DNA from: an uncultured Bacilli bacterium | GTDB taxonomy: Bacteria; Bacillota_I; Bacilli_A; RF39; UBA660 | DNA: 26,856 bases | NCBI GenBank assembly: GCA_947628685.1 | Contig: CANRAT010000012.1 | Span: 1-26,856 of the forward strand | Direction of reading: 5' to 3' | Part shown: positions 8,038 to 14,109 of the stretch, piece after piece | Position numbering within the stretch: the first letter of the stretch is position 1 | Layout of the letters: each line of letters opens with the position of its first letter | The notes under the pieces: model-generated | What the model was told of the DNA's origin: nothing | Seen by the model: only the letters and a program-made list of their open reading frames with translations | Database searches by the model: none | Made by a program: the position numbers and the translations under genes

Positions 8038-8066
8038 TTGCAATTTAATTTTATATATAATATAAT
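8038..8066 (+). promoter_or_regulatory. Promoter of sufU
   Basis: TTGCAA (8038-8043), 17-bp spacer, TATAAT (8061-8066), with a second TATAAT at 8066-8071. Transcription would begin only about 8-10 nt before ATG 8082, so the mRNA has almost no leader. Confidence 0.65.
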
Positions 8067-8081
8067 ATAATTGTGATATAT

Positions 8082-8504
8082 ATGAATGAAGAATTGAAAA
8101 GAACAATAATACTAGAAAATTATCAAAATCCTAAAAATAGGGGATTAATAAAAGATAATACATATAATTTAGTAAGTACTAATAGTAAAAGTTGCATAGA
8201 TCAAATAGACTTACAAATAAAAGTAGAAAATGATAAAGTAAAAGATATTAGATTCGATGGTGAGGCCTGTGCGATATGTACAAGTTCTACATCAATTATG
8301 ATTAAAACGTTAATAGGAAAGAATATAAAAGATGCATTAAAAATTATAAAAAATTTTGAAAATATGATAGAAGAAAAGGAGTATGATGAGAAGTTACTTG
8401 AAGAAGCAGTTGTATATGAAGATATATCTAAACAACCTAATAGAAAAAATTGTGCACTTTTAACTTGGAAAGGTACGAAAGAAGAATTAGAGAAAAGAGG
8501 ATAA
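8082..8504 (+). CDS. sufU: SufU-type iron-sulfur assembly protein (zinc-dependent sulfur acceptor)
   Basis: SufU accepts sulfur from the cysteine desulfurase SufS in the Gram-positive SUF pathway. In this 140-residue protein the zinc ligands/acceptor residues line up with B. subtilis SufU (C41, D43, C66, C128): C38 and D40 in SCIDQ, C63 in GEACAIC, and C124 in RKNCALLTW. An extra Cys66 follows C63. The N-terminal signature (ILENYQNPKNRG) is typical. The start is ATG 8082; the upstream GTG at 8073 is part of the weak ribosome site GTGAT. The next gene starts 1 nt after the stop. sufC, sufD and sufS, normally in the same operon, are not beside it. Confidence 0.93.
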   Translation: MNEELKRTIILENYQNPKNRGLIKDNTYNLVSTNSKSCIDQIDLQIKVENDKVKDIRFDGEACAICTSSTSIMIKTLIGKNIKDALKIIKNFENMIEEKEYDEKLLEEAVVYEDISKQPNRKNCALLTWKGTKEELEKRG

Positions 8505-8505
8505 T

Positions 8506-8919
8506 ATGGATGATAGGTTTAATATTACAGAAATGTATATATGTACATTTTCAAAAGTTGGGGAGTTATTAAAACCTAATATAAATGAATATCCAATGAG
8601 ATTTTGTGTTCTTGACGATGTAAATAAAATAGCAATAGACATTGAATCAGAACTTAAATATGATTATGTTGAAACAATGAGTATGTTATATTTTATAAAT
8701 AATTCATATCTAAAAATAAAAGATAATAAAAGAGTCGCTATATTTCCAACAAAATTAATAGATATAGAACCTAATATAAAAAATGAAGCACATAAGATTA
8801 TTGCAAAATTAAAAAATGGTGTTGAATTTAATGATGGAAATGAGGTACTCGATAATGAAAATTATTTAAAGAGTGTAACTAAGAAGCAAAAAGAAAAAGT
8901 TAAAGTCAAAAAAATTTAA
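8506..8919 (+). CDS. Unknown protein between sufU and sufB
   Basis: The soluble protein has 137 residues and a very basic end (TKKQKEKVKVKKI). I do not recognise it. It starts 1 nt after sufU, with AGAGGA overlapping the sufU end as ribosome site, so it is translated with sufU. Two cysteines (in MYICTF and RFCVLD) are present, but no CxxC cluster. Its place inside the SUF locus suggests co-expression with Fe-S assembly rather than a proven role. A weak hairpin and a fresh promoter separate it from sufB. Confidence 0.8.
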   Translation: MDDRFNITEMYICTFSKVGELLKPNINEYPMRFCVLDDVNKIAIDIESELKYDYVETMSMLYFINNSYLKIKDNKRVAIFPTKLIDIEPNIKNEAHKIIAKLKNGVEFNDGNEVLDNENYLKSVTKKQKEKVKVKKI

Positions 8920-8943
8920 AAAAGGAAAATAATTCCTTTTTAT
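8919..8943 (+). terminator. Weak intrinsic terminator before sufB
   Basis: AAAAAGGAA (8919-8927), loop of 5, TTCCTTTTT (8933-8941). Only four G/C pairs are inside the stem, so read-through into sufB is likely. Confidence 0.5.
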
Positions 8944-8959
8944 TTGCAAAAATATTTAG

Positions 8960-8965
8960 TATAAT
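8960..8965 (+). promoter_or_regulatory. -10 box before sufB
   Basis: TATAAT lies 24 nt upstream of ATG 8984 without a good -35 box. The ribosome site AGGTGGTC (8973-8980) starts about where transcription would start. Confidence 0.5.
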
Positions 8966-8983
8966 ACTATATAGGTGGTCACC

Positions 8984-10291
8984 ATGAGTAAAAAAGGATT
9001 AAGTAAATCTAAAGTTATAGAAATATCAAAAATAAAAAAAGAACCAAAATGGATGAGAGATTTTAGGGTAAATTCTTATCAGAAATTTGAAGAACTTCCT
9101 AATCCAGCATTTGGACCAGAATTAAAAATAAATTTTGATGATATAACATATTACAAAAAAGTTGGAAAAAACGAAAATAATTGGGAAAATGTTCCAAAAG
9201 AAATTAAAGATACATTTGATAAACTTGGAATTATAGAAGCAGAGCAAAAATATCTAGCAGGAATAGGCGCGCAATATGAAAGTGAATCTATATATCATAA
9301 TATGTTAGATGAACTAAGGAATAAAAATGTTATATTTTGTGACACTGATACTGCTTTAAAGTTATATCCAGACTTATTTGAAAAATACTTTAATAAACTC
9401 GTAAAATATGATGAAAATAAATATACCGCACTAAATGGTGCGGTATGGAGTGGTGGAACATTCATATATATCCCACCACATACAAAATTAGATAGACCAC
9501 TTCAAAGTTATTTTAGAATAAATAGTGTAAATATGGGACAATTTGAAAGAACTATAATAATAGTAGATGAGGATTCAGAACTTCACTATATGGAAGGTTG
9601 TACGGCTCCTACATATACGGAAGATTCACTTCACGCAGCAGTAGTAGAAATATATGTAGGGCGTAATTCTAAATGTAGATATACAACGATCCAGAATTGG
9701 TCAAATAATGTTTATAATTTAGTTACTAAAAGAGCAATAGTAGAAGAAAATGGTCTTATGGAATGGATAGATGGAAATATAGGCTCTAAAGTAAATATGA
9801 AATATCCTAGTTGTATATTAAAAGGACAGTTTGCTAAAGGCAGATGTATATCAATTGCAGTTGCAACAAAAGATCAAATACAAGATGCAGGAGCCCGTAT
9901 GATACATTTAGCACCAAATACTACAAGTGAAATAATAAGCAAATCCATCGCATCAAATGGTGGCGATGCAACATATAGAGGTAAAGTTAAAATAGTAAAA
10001 GATGCTATTAATTCTAAAAGTACAGTAAAATGTGATACTATAATATTAGATTCCTTATCTAGAAGTGATACAGTTCCAGATAATTTAGTTTTAAATAATT
10101 CATCTAATATAAATCATGAAGCAACTGTGTCAAAGATAAGTCAAGATAAACTGTTTTATTTAATGAGTAGAGGTCTTACTATAGAAAAGGCAAAAGAATT
10201 ATTAATAATGGGATTTATCGATAGATTTAGAGAAGAACTTCCAATGGAATATGCTGTAGAACTTAATGCTTTACTTAAAAATTATTTTTAA
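8984..10291 (+). CDS. sufB: Fe-S cluster assembly scaffold SufB
   Basis: SufB is the scaffold of the SufBC2D complex on which Fe-S clusters are built. The 435-residue protein has the SufB N-terminal helix region (GIIEAEQKYLAGIGAQYESE) and the beta-helix core (GAVWSGGTFIYIPPHT; YMEGCTAPTY; ARMIHLAPNT). The cluster residue pair is Cys350 (STVKCD) and Glu379 (INHEATVS). The 29-residue spacing equals C405/E434 of E. coli SufB. It is slightly shorter than the usual 465 residues at the N-terminus. The start is ATG 8984 behind AGGTGGTC; the GTG at 8975 lies in that site. It follows sufU and an unknown gene on the same strand. sufC/sufD are missing nearby, so partners must come from another locus. 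Confidence 0.96.
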   Translation: MSKKGLSKSKVIEISKIKKEPKWMRDFRVNSYQKFEELPNPAFGPELKINFDDITYYKKVGKNENNWENVPKEIKDTFDKLGIIEAEQKYLAGIGAQYESESIYHNMLDELRNKNVIFCDTDTALKLYPDLFEKYFNKLVKYDENKYTALNGAVWSGGTFIYIPPHTKLDRPLQSYFRINSVNMGQFERTIIIVDEDSELHYMEGCTAPTYTEDSLHAAVVEIYVGRNSKCRYTTIQNWSNNVYNLVTKRAIVEENGLMEWIDGNIGSKVNMKYPSCILKGQFAKGRCISIAVATKDQIQDAGARMIHLAPNTTSEIISKSIASNGGDATYRGKVKIVKDAINSKSTVKCDTIILDSLSRSDTVPDNLVLNNSSNINHEATVSKISQDKLFYLMSRGLTIEKAKELLIMGFIDRFREELPMEYAVELNALLKNYF

Positions 10292-10302
10292 AAATATCAA
10301 AA

Positions 10303-10390
10303 TTGATGAATTGTTTAGGGAATTTAACAGAAATTAAATTTTTACGCGCAAAAATTTAAAACTTGAAAAAATATAGATACAATTCATCAA
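10303..10390. repeat. 88-nt element with 12-bp terminal inverted repeats enclosing a palindrome
   Basis: TTGATGAATTGT (10303-10314) is repeated inverted as ACAATTCATCAA (10379-10390). Between them lies a 26-nt near-palindrome (10334-10359) of arms TTAAATTTTTACG / CGCAAAAATTTAA with one mismatch. The right arm overlaps the -35 region of the ssb promoter. The whole can fold as a cruciform or a long RNA stem. It has no T-run and is not a terminator. Confidence 0.7.
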
Positions 10391-10405
10391 AAACGTATAT
10401 TTGCT

Positions 10406-10411
10406 TATAAT
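10406..10411 (+). promoter_or_regulatory. -10 box of ssb
   Basis: TATAAT, 17 bp after TTCATC (10383-10388), which lies inside the right inverted-repeat arm. This gives a leader of about 35 nt. Confidence 0.5.
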
Positions 10412-10452
10412 TTAAAGTTATGATACTATTACCTCGAAAGGAGGTAAATATT

Positions 10453-10782
10453 GTGCTTAATCAAGCAGTTTTAGTTGGAAGAATAGTACAAGACCCGGAG
10501 TTAAAAGAAACTGAAAAAGGCAAAGTTTCTAATATAACTTTAGCAGTACCAAGATCATTTAAAAATTCAAAAGGTGAATATGATACTGACTTTATTTCAT
10601 GCGTTTTGTGGAAGGGAATAGCTGAAAATACAGCAGAGTATTGCAAAAAAGGTGATCTAGTGGGAATAAAGGGTAGAATTCAAACTAGAAATGTTGAGTT
10701 TGACGATGAAACTCACAAACAGTTTGTTGAAATCGTTGCAGAAAAAGTTACGTTTTTATCAAGTAAGAAAGTAGAAGAATAG
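10453..10782 (+). CDS. ssb: Single-stranded DNA-binding protein, short form without acidic tail
   Basis: SSB binds ssDNA through an OB fold during replication, repair or transformation. The protein is 109 residues long from GTG 10453, chosen because AAAGGAGGT (10437-10445) lies 7 nt upstream. The ATG at 10420 precedes that site. Landmarks are MLNQAVLVGRIVQDPEL at the N-terminus, VLWKGIAENTAEYCKKGDLVGIKGRIQTR in the middle and KVTFLSSKK at the end. It stops right after the OB fold and lacks the linker and the DDDIPF-type acidic tip that recruits partner proteins, as in SsbB/YwpH-type short SSBs of competent bacilli. It has its own promoter and a terminator overlapping its end, and is not in the usual rpsF-ssb-rpsR operon. 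Confidence 0.93.
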   Translation: MLNQAVLVGRIVQDPELKETEKGKVSNITLAVPRSFKNSKGEYDTDFISCVLWKGIAENTAEYCKKGDLVGIKGRIQTRNVEFDDETHKQFVEIVAEKVTFLSSKKVEE

Positions 10783-10795
10783 ACTACTTTCTTTT
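10765..10795 (+). terminator. Terminator overlapping the end of ssb
   Basis: AAGAAAGTAG (10765-10774) pairs with CTACTTTCTT (10784-10793), followed by T residues. The stop codon lies in the loop. Confidence 0.75.
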
Positions 10796-10832
10796 GATTA
10801 AAAAATATGATATACTAATAATAGGTGATTAT

Positions 10833-12107
10833 ATGACAATTATAGATGTAATAAATAGAAAAAAAGCGTTTAAAGAACTTTCAAGAGAAGAATTGGAATT
10901 TACTATAAATGGCTATTTAGAAGGAAGCATTAAGGATTATCAAATGAGCGCACTTCTTATGGCAATACTTTTAAATGGTATGACTGATAAAGAAATTATC
11001 GATTTAACAGATATCATGGTAAAAAGTGGAGATGTTTTAGATTTAAGCAAAATAGATGGAATAATTGCAGATAAACATTCAACAGGTGGCGTTGGAGATA
11101 AAGTAACACTCGTACTTGCCCCGCTTCTTGCATCTCTTGGAATAAAAATTGCAAAAATGAGTGGAAGAGGATTAGGACATACTGGAGGAACAATAGATAA
11201 ACTTGAATCCATTAAAGGTTTTAATACTAAGTTAAGTGAAGAAGAATTTATAAATCAAGTTAATAAAATAAATATTGCTTTAGTATCCCAAACAGCAAAT
11301 TTAGTTCCAGCAGATAAAAAAATATATGCACTTAGAGATGTTACGGGAACAGTAGATTCTATTCCCCTAATAGCCTCAAGTGTAATGTCTAAAAAAATAG
11401 CAAGTGGAGCAGATATAATTTTAATAGATGTAAAAGTTGGAAATGGCGCATTAATGAAAAACTTAGATGATGCTAAAAAACTTGCAGAAAAAATGGTAAA
11501 AATAGGAAATGCGTATAGAAAGCCAACTATTTGTCTAATAACTAATATGGAAGAACCACTTGGATATGCCATAGGTAATTCTCTTGAAGTATTAGAGGCT
11601 ATTGATACATTAAATGGTAAAGGTCCTAGTGATTTACTAGAAGTTGTAATCACACTTGCATCAATAATAATAGGTGCGGTAAAGAAAATACCAAATGGCG
11701 ATGCTCAAAAATTATTATTTAAACAATTAAATAACAAAGAAGCATATAAAAAATTTGAGGAATTAGTAAAAGCTCAAAGTGGAGATATAAATAGTATAAA
11801 AGTATCTGATAAAGTATTTTCAATAAGAAGTGATAAAAAAGGTTATGTAAATAAGATAAATGCATTAAAATTAGGAGAAATTGCTAAACAAATAGGTGCA
11901 GGAAGAAGTACATTAGAAGATAAAATTGATTATGAAGTTGGAATCGTATTAAATAAAAAAGTAGGAGATTATGTTGAAAAGGAAGAAGAACTTGCTAAAG
12001 TATATTTGAGCGATAAAGACATAAGTATTAGTGAAATATTATCATGTTTTATAATAGAAGATGAATTAAAAGAAAAACCAAAATTAATATTAGATATAAT
12101 AAAATAA
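10833..12107 (+). CDS. pdp: Pyrimidine-nucleoside phosphorylase
   Basis: The enzyme cleaves uridine, thymidine or deoxyuridine with phosphate to the base and (deoxy)ribose-1-phosphate in pyrimidine salvage in the cytosol. This 424-residue protein has the family signatures. KHSTGGVGDK (81-90) binds phosphate, SGRGLGHTGGT follows (110-120), and a conserved DVKVGNGALMK segment sits in the middle. The C-terminal domain includes GAGRSTLEDKIDYEVGI. The length is close to the usual 430-440. ATG 10833 is preceded by AGGTGAT (10823-10829). An upstream frame extension to 10794 crosses a TATACT -10 box (10811-10816) and is rejected. It is a single-gene unit between ssb and rpoZ. Confidence 0.95.
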   Translation: MTIIDVINRKKAFKELSREELEFTINGYLEGSIKDYQMSALLMAILLNGMTDKEIIDLTDIMVKSGDVLDLSKIDGIIADKHSTGGVGDKVTLVLAPLLASLGIKIAKMSGRGLGHTGGTIDKLESIKGFNTKLSEEEFINQVNKINIALVSQTANLVPADKKIYALRDVTGTVDSIPLIASSVMSKKIASGADIILIDVKVGNGALMKNLDDAKKLAEKMVKIGNAYRKPTICLITNMEEPLGYAIGNSLEVLEAIDTLNGKGPSDLLEVVITLASIIIGAVKKIPNGDAQKLLFKQLNNKEAYKKFEELVKAQSGDINSIKVSDKVFSIRSDKKGYVNKINALKLGEIAKQIGAGRSTLEDKIDYEVGIVLNKKVGDYVEKEEELAKVYLSDKDISISEILSCFIIEDELKEKPKLILDIIK

Positions 12108-12138
12108 TGTAAAAAAATGTCAAGTTTTTGTATAATGC

Positions 12139-12167
12139 TTGTATTTGGTGTAAATATATTGTATTCT
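12139..12167 (+). promoter_or_regulatory. Candidate promoter of rpoZ
   Basis: TTGTAT (12139-12144), 17-bp spacer, TATTCT (12162-12167). A further TATAAT at 12131-12136 lacks a good -35 box. One of the two should drive rpoZ and the following gene. Confidence 0.45.
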
Positions 12168-12193
12168 AAGTATAGAGATTAGGAGGCGAATTT

Positions 12194-12388
12194 ATGATAT
12201 ATCCATCAATAGATAAACTACTTAATGTAGTAGGTTCAAAATTTTTGCTAGTTAATATAGTTTCAAAAAGAGTAAAAGAAATGGAAGAGAAAGACTATTA
12301 TCAATTAAATGATTATAAATCTGTTAAAAATATTGGTAAAGCATTAGAAGAGGTCTCTAAGGGATTAATACATATAAATGAGAAGTAA
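12194..12388 (+). CDS. rpoZ: DNA-directed RNA polymerase omega subunit
   Basis: Omega helps assemble RNA polymerase by clamping the beta' subunit. The 64-residue protein shows the family pattern: YPSIDKLLNVVGSKFLLVNIVSKRVKEM at the N-terminus and KNIGKALEEVSKGLI at the end. It is short, as in other Firmicutes. The ribosome site AGGAGG is 8 nt before ATG 12194. It is not beside gmk or priA/coaBC, its usual neighbours, but 3 nt upstream of a YihY-family gene with which it must be co-transcribed. Confidence 0.92.
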   Translation: MIYPSIDKLLNVVGSKFLLVNIVSKRVKEMEEKDYYQLNDYKSVKNIGKALEEVSKGLIHINEK

Positions 12389-12391
12389 TTC

Positions 12392-13210
12392 ATGAAAAGA
12401 ATAAAAAGATACTTTAAAAAATTATATGAAATAATAAATACCCCTAGTATGTCATATCTTCCGGGTAACTTAGCCTTTTATTTGGTTTTATCTGCATTTC
12501 CAATACTTACTTTAATAGGAGTTATTGCATCTAAATTTTCAATAAATACAGACTCACTTATAAATTTACTTAATACATCTCTGCCAAGTAATGTTTCAAA
12601 TGTATTATCAGATTATATAATAGGCAGAGGTTTTAATATGAATATAGGAATATTTATGATAATTGGCTTTTTTTTAGCAAGTAATGGTGCAGATGCAATA
12701 ATAGTTGTAAGTAACAATCTATATGGATTTCCAAATTCTAATTACTTGAAAAGAAGAATGAAAGCTATATTCATAATTATATTAATTATACTACTTTTTA
12801 TATTTATGTTGGGATTTGTGGGATTTGGTGGAAAAATACTTAATATGTTTTTAACATATATACCAAGTGAATCTTTATCAAATTTACTGCGCAGTTTATT
12901 TTTGACACTAAAATGGCCATTTTCAATATTTGTAATATTTTTTAATGTTAAATTAATTTATACAATTGCTCCAGATTGGAAAATTCTAAGCAGGCATACG
13001 ACACGCGGTGCGATATTTACAACGATATCTTGGATAATAGTTATACAGATATTTTCATTTTGGATAAATCATTTTGCAAATTACGATTTGTTTTATGGAA
13101 GTTTATCTAATATTGTAATATTAATGCTTATGATTTATATAATTTCATATATATTAGTAATTGGTATTGCAATTAATGTTAAATCATATGAATATAAAAT
13201 TGAAGATTAG
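12392..13210 (+). CDS. YihY/BrkB-family inner membrane protein
   Basis: This is a 272-residue polytopic membrane protein with about six hydrophobic segments (roughly 24-45, 85-110, 122-150, 175-195, 205-225 and 240-262). Family marks are GNLAFYLVLSAFPILTLIG near the N-terminus, LASNGADAIIVVSNNLYG in the middle, and the closing YDLFYGSLSNIVILMLMIYI. BrkB/YihY proteins have no settled function; transport or membrane-export roles have been proposed. Its ATG follows the rpoZ stop by 3 nt with only a weak ribosome site, which suggests translational coupling to rpoZ. Confidence 0.9.
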   Translation: MKRIKRYFKKLYEIINTPSMSYLPGNLAFYLVLSAFPILTLIGVIASKFSINTDSLINLLNTSLPSNVSNVLSDYIIGRGFNMNIGIFMIIGFFLASNGADAIIVVSNNLYGFPNSNYLKRRMKAIFIIILIILLFIFMLGFVGFGGKILNMFLTYIPSESLSNLLRSLFLTLKWPFSIFVIFFNVKLIYTIAPDWKILSRHTTRGAIFTTISWIIVIQIFSFWINHFANYDLFYGSLSNIVILMLMIYIISYILVIGIAINVKSYEYKIED

Positions 13211-13278
13211 GTATAATATAAATGTACTTATGTTACTGGGTACATAGACTACTATAGATGTTTAATACATTAGGTAAC

Positions 13279-13305
13279 AAGAACTGAATTTATTCAGTTC
13301 TTTTT
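13279..13305 (+). terminator. Terminator after the YihY-family gene
   Basis: GAACTGAA (13281-13288), loop TTTA, TTCAGTTC (13293-13300), flanked by A/T pairs and followed by five T. Between the stop and this hairpin lie smaller complementary pairs (ATGTAC 13222-13227/GTACAT 13240-13245; TGTTAC 13231-13236/GTAACA 13274-13279). They make the 3' UTR structured. Confidence 0.9.
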
Positions 13306-13433
13306 GCTTTAACTATATTAATAGAGTTAATTGCAGTAATATTAGATATAATAGGTAATTTTAAAAAATAATGTGATGAGAAATTTGTTCACAAAAACTT
13401 TACTAATAAAATATTTATTTTTAATTCTAAATG

Positions 13434-13447
13434 TGCTATACTATAAT
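13434..13447 (+). promoter_or_regulatory. -10 region of the rubrerythrin promoter
   Basis: TG-C-TATACT (13434-13442) is an extended -10 box that overlaps a TATAAT at 13442-13447. No clear -35 box is seen. The AT-rich 13311-13433 upstream holds no gene. Confidence 0.55.
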
Positions 13448-13454
13448 TGTAATC

Positions 13455-13469
13455 AGAACAATATGTTCT
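13455..13469. promoter_or_regulatory. Candidate operator: AGAACA-ATA-TGTTCT inverted repeat
   Basis: This perfect 6-bp inverted repeat with a 3-bp spacer lies directly after the -10 box and 20 nt before the rubrerythrin start, where a repressor would block transcription. The spacing does not match a LexA box (GAAC-N4-GTTC). The overlapping -10 sequence has partial likeness to a PerR box. Confidence 0.55.
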
Positions 13470-13489
13470 AGATATAGAAGGAGAATAGT

Positions 13490-14029
13490 ATGGAACTAAA
13501 AGGAAGTAAAACAGAACAAAATTTAATGGCTGCATTTGCCGGTGAAAGTCAGGCTAGAAATAAATATACTTATTTTGCTAGCAAGGCTAAAAAAGATGGA
13601 TATGAACAAATAGCTGCTATATTTGAAGAAACTGCTAATAATGAAAAAGAGCATGCTAAAATGTGGTTTAAGTTATTAGAAGGTGGAGAAATCAAATCAA
13701 CTGAAGATAATTTAAAAGCAGCAGCTGAAGGCGAAAATTACGAGTGGACAGATATGTACAAAGGATTTGCTGAAACTGCTAAAGAAGAAGGTTTTGATCA
13801 CATTGCGTATCTTTTCGAAGAAGTTGCTAAAATAGAAAAAGAGCACGAAGAAAGATATAAAAAATTACTTAAAAATATCGAAGATGAATTAGTATTTTCA
13901 AGTGATGGAGATACAATTTGGATTTGTCGTAATTGTGGGCATATAGTAATAGGTAAGAGTGCTCCAAAAGTTTGTCCTGTATGTAGTCATCCACAAAGTT
14001 ACTTTGAAAGAAAAGCAAATAATTATTAA
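13490..14029 (+). CDS. rbr: Rubrerythrin
   Basis: Rubrerythrin is a cytosolic non-heme diiron peroxidase that reduces hydrogen peroxide in anaerobes and microaerophiles. The 179-residue protein has a four-helix ferritin-like domain with iron ligands E19 (AGES), E52/H55 (NEKEH), a second-helix Glu near 95 (FAETAKEEG), and the E116-K-E-H119 motif. It ends in a rubredoxin-like domain with C146-x2-C149 and C162-x2-C165. The ribosome site AAGGAG is well spaced before ATG 13490. It is monocistronic with its own promoter, candidate operator and terminator. Its presence argues for an oxygen-sensitive lifestyle. Confidence 0.97.
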   Translation: MELKGSKTEQNLMAAFAGESQARNKYTYFASKAKKDGYEQIAAIFEETANNEKEHAKMWFKLLEGGEIKSTEDNLKAAAEGENYEWTDMYKGFAETAKEEGFDHIAYLFEEVAKIEKEHEERYKKLLKNIEDELVFSSDGDTIWICRNCGHIVIGKSAPKVCPVCSHPQSYFERKANNY

Positions 14030-14035
14030 AATTTA

Positions 14036-14060
14036 AGTAGAATGAATATTCTACTTTTAT
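14036..14060 (+). terminator. Rubrerythrin terminator
   Basis: AGTAGAAT (14036-14043), loop GAAT, ATTCTACT (14048-14055), then a T-rich tail. Confidence 0.85.
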
Positions 14061-14109
14061 ATTGTAAAAAATTATGTTATAATTATATTTAGAATAAAGG
14101 TGTGATACT

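Noticed and set aside
13455..13469. LexA/DinR box upstream of rubrerythrin
   Set aside because: GAAC and GTTC are separated by 5 bases, not 4, so it is recorded as an unknown operator instead.
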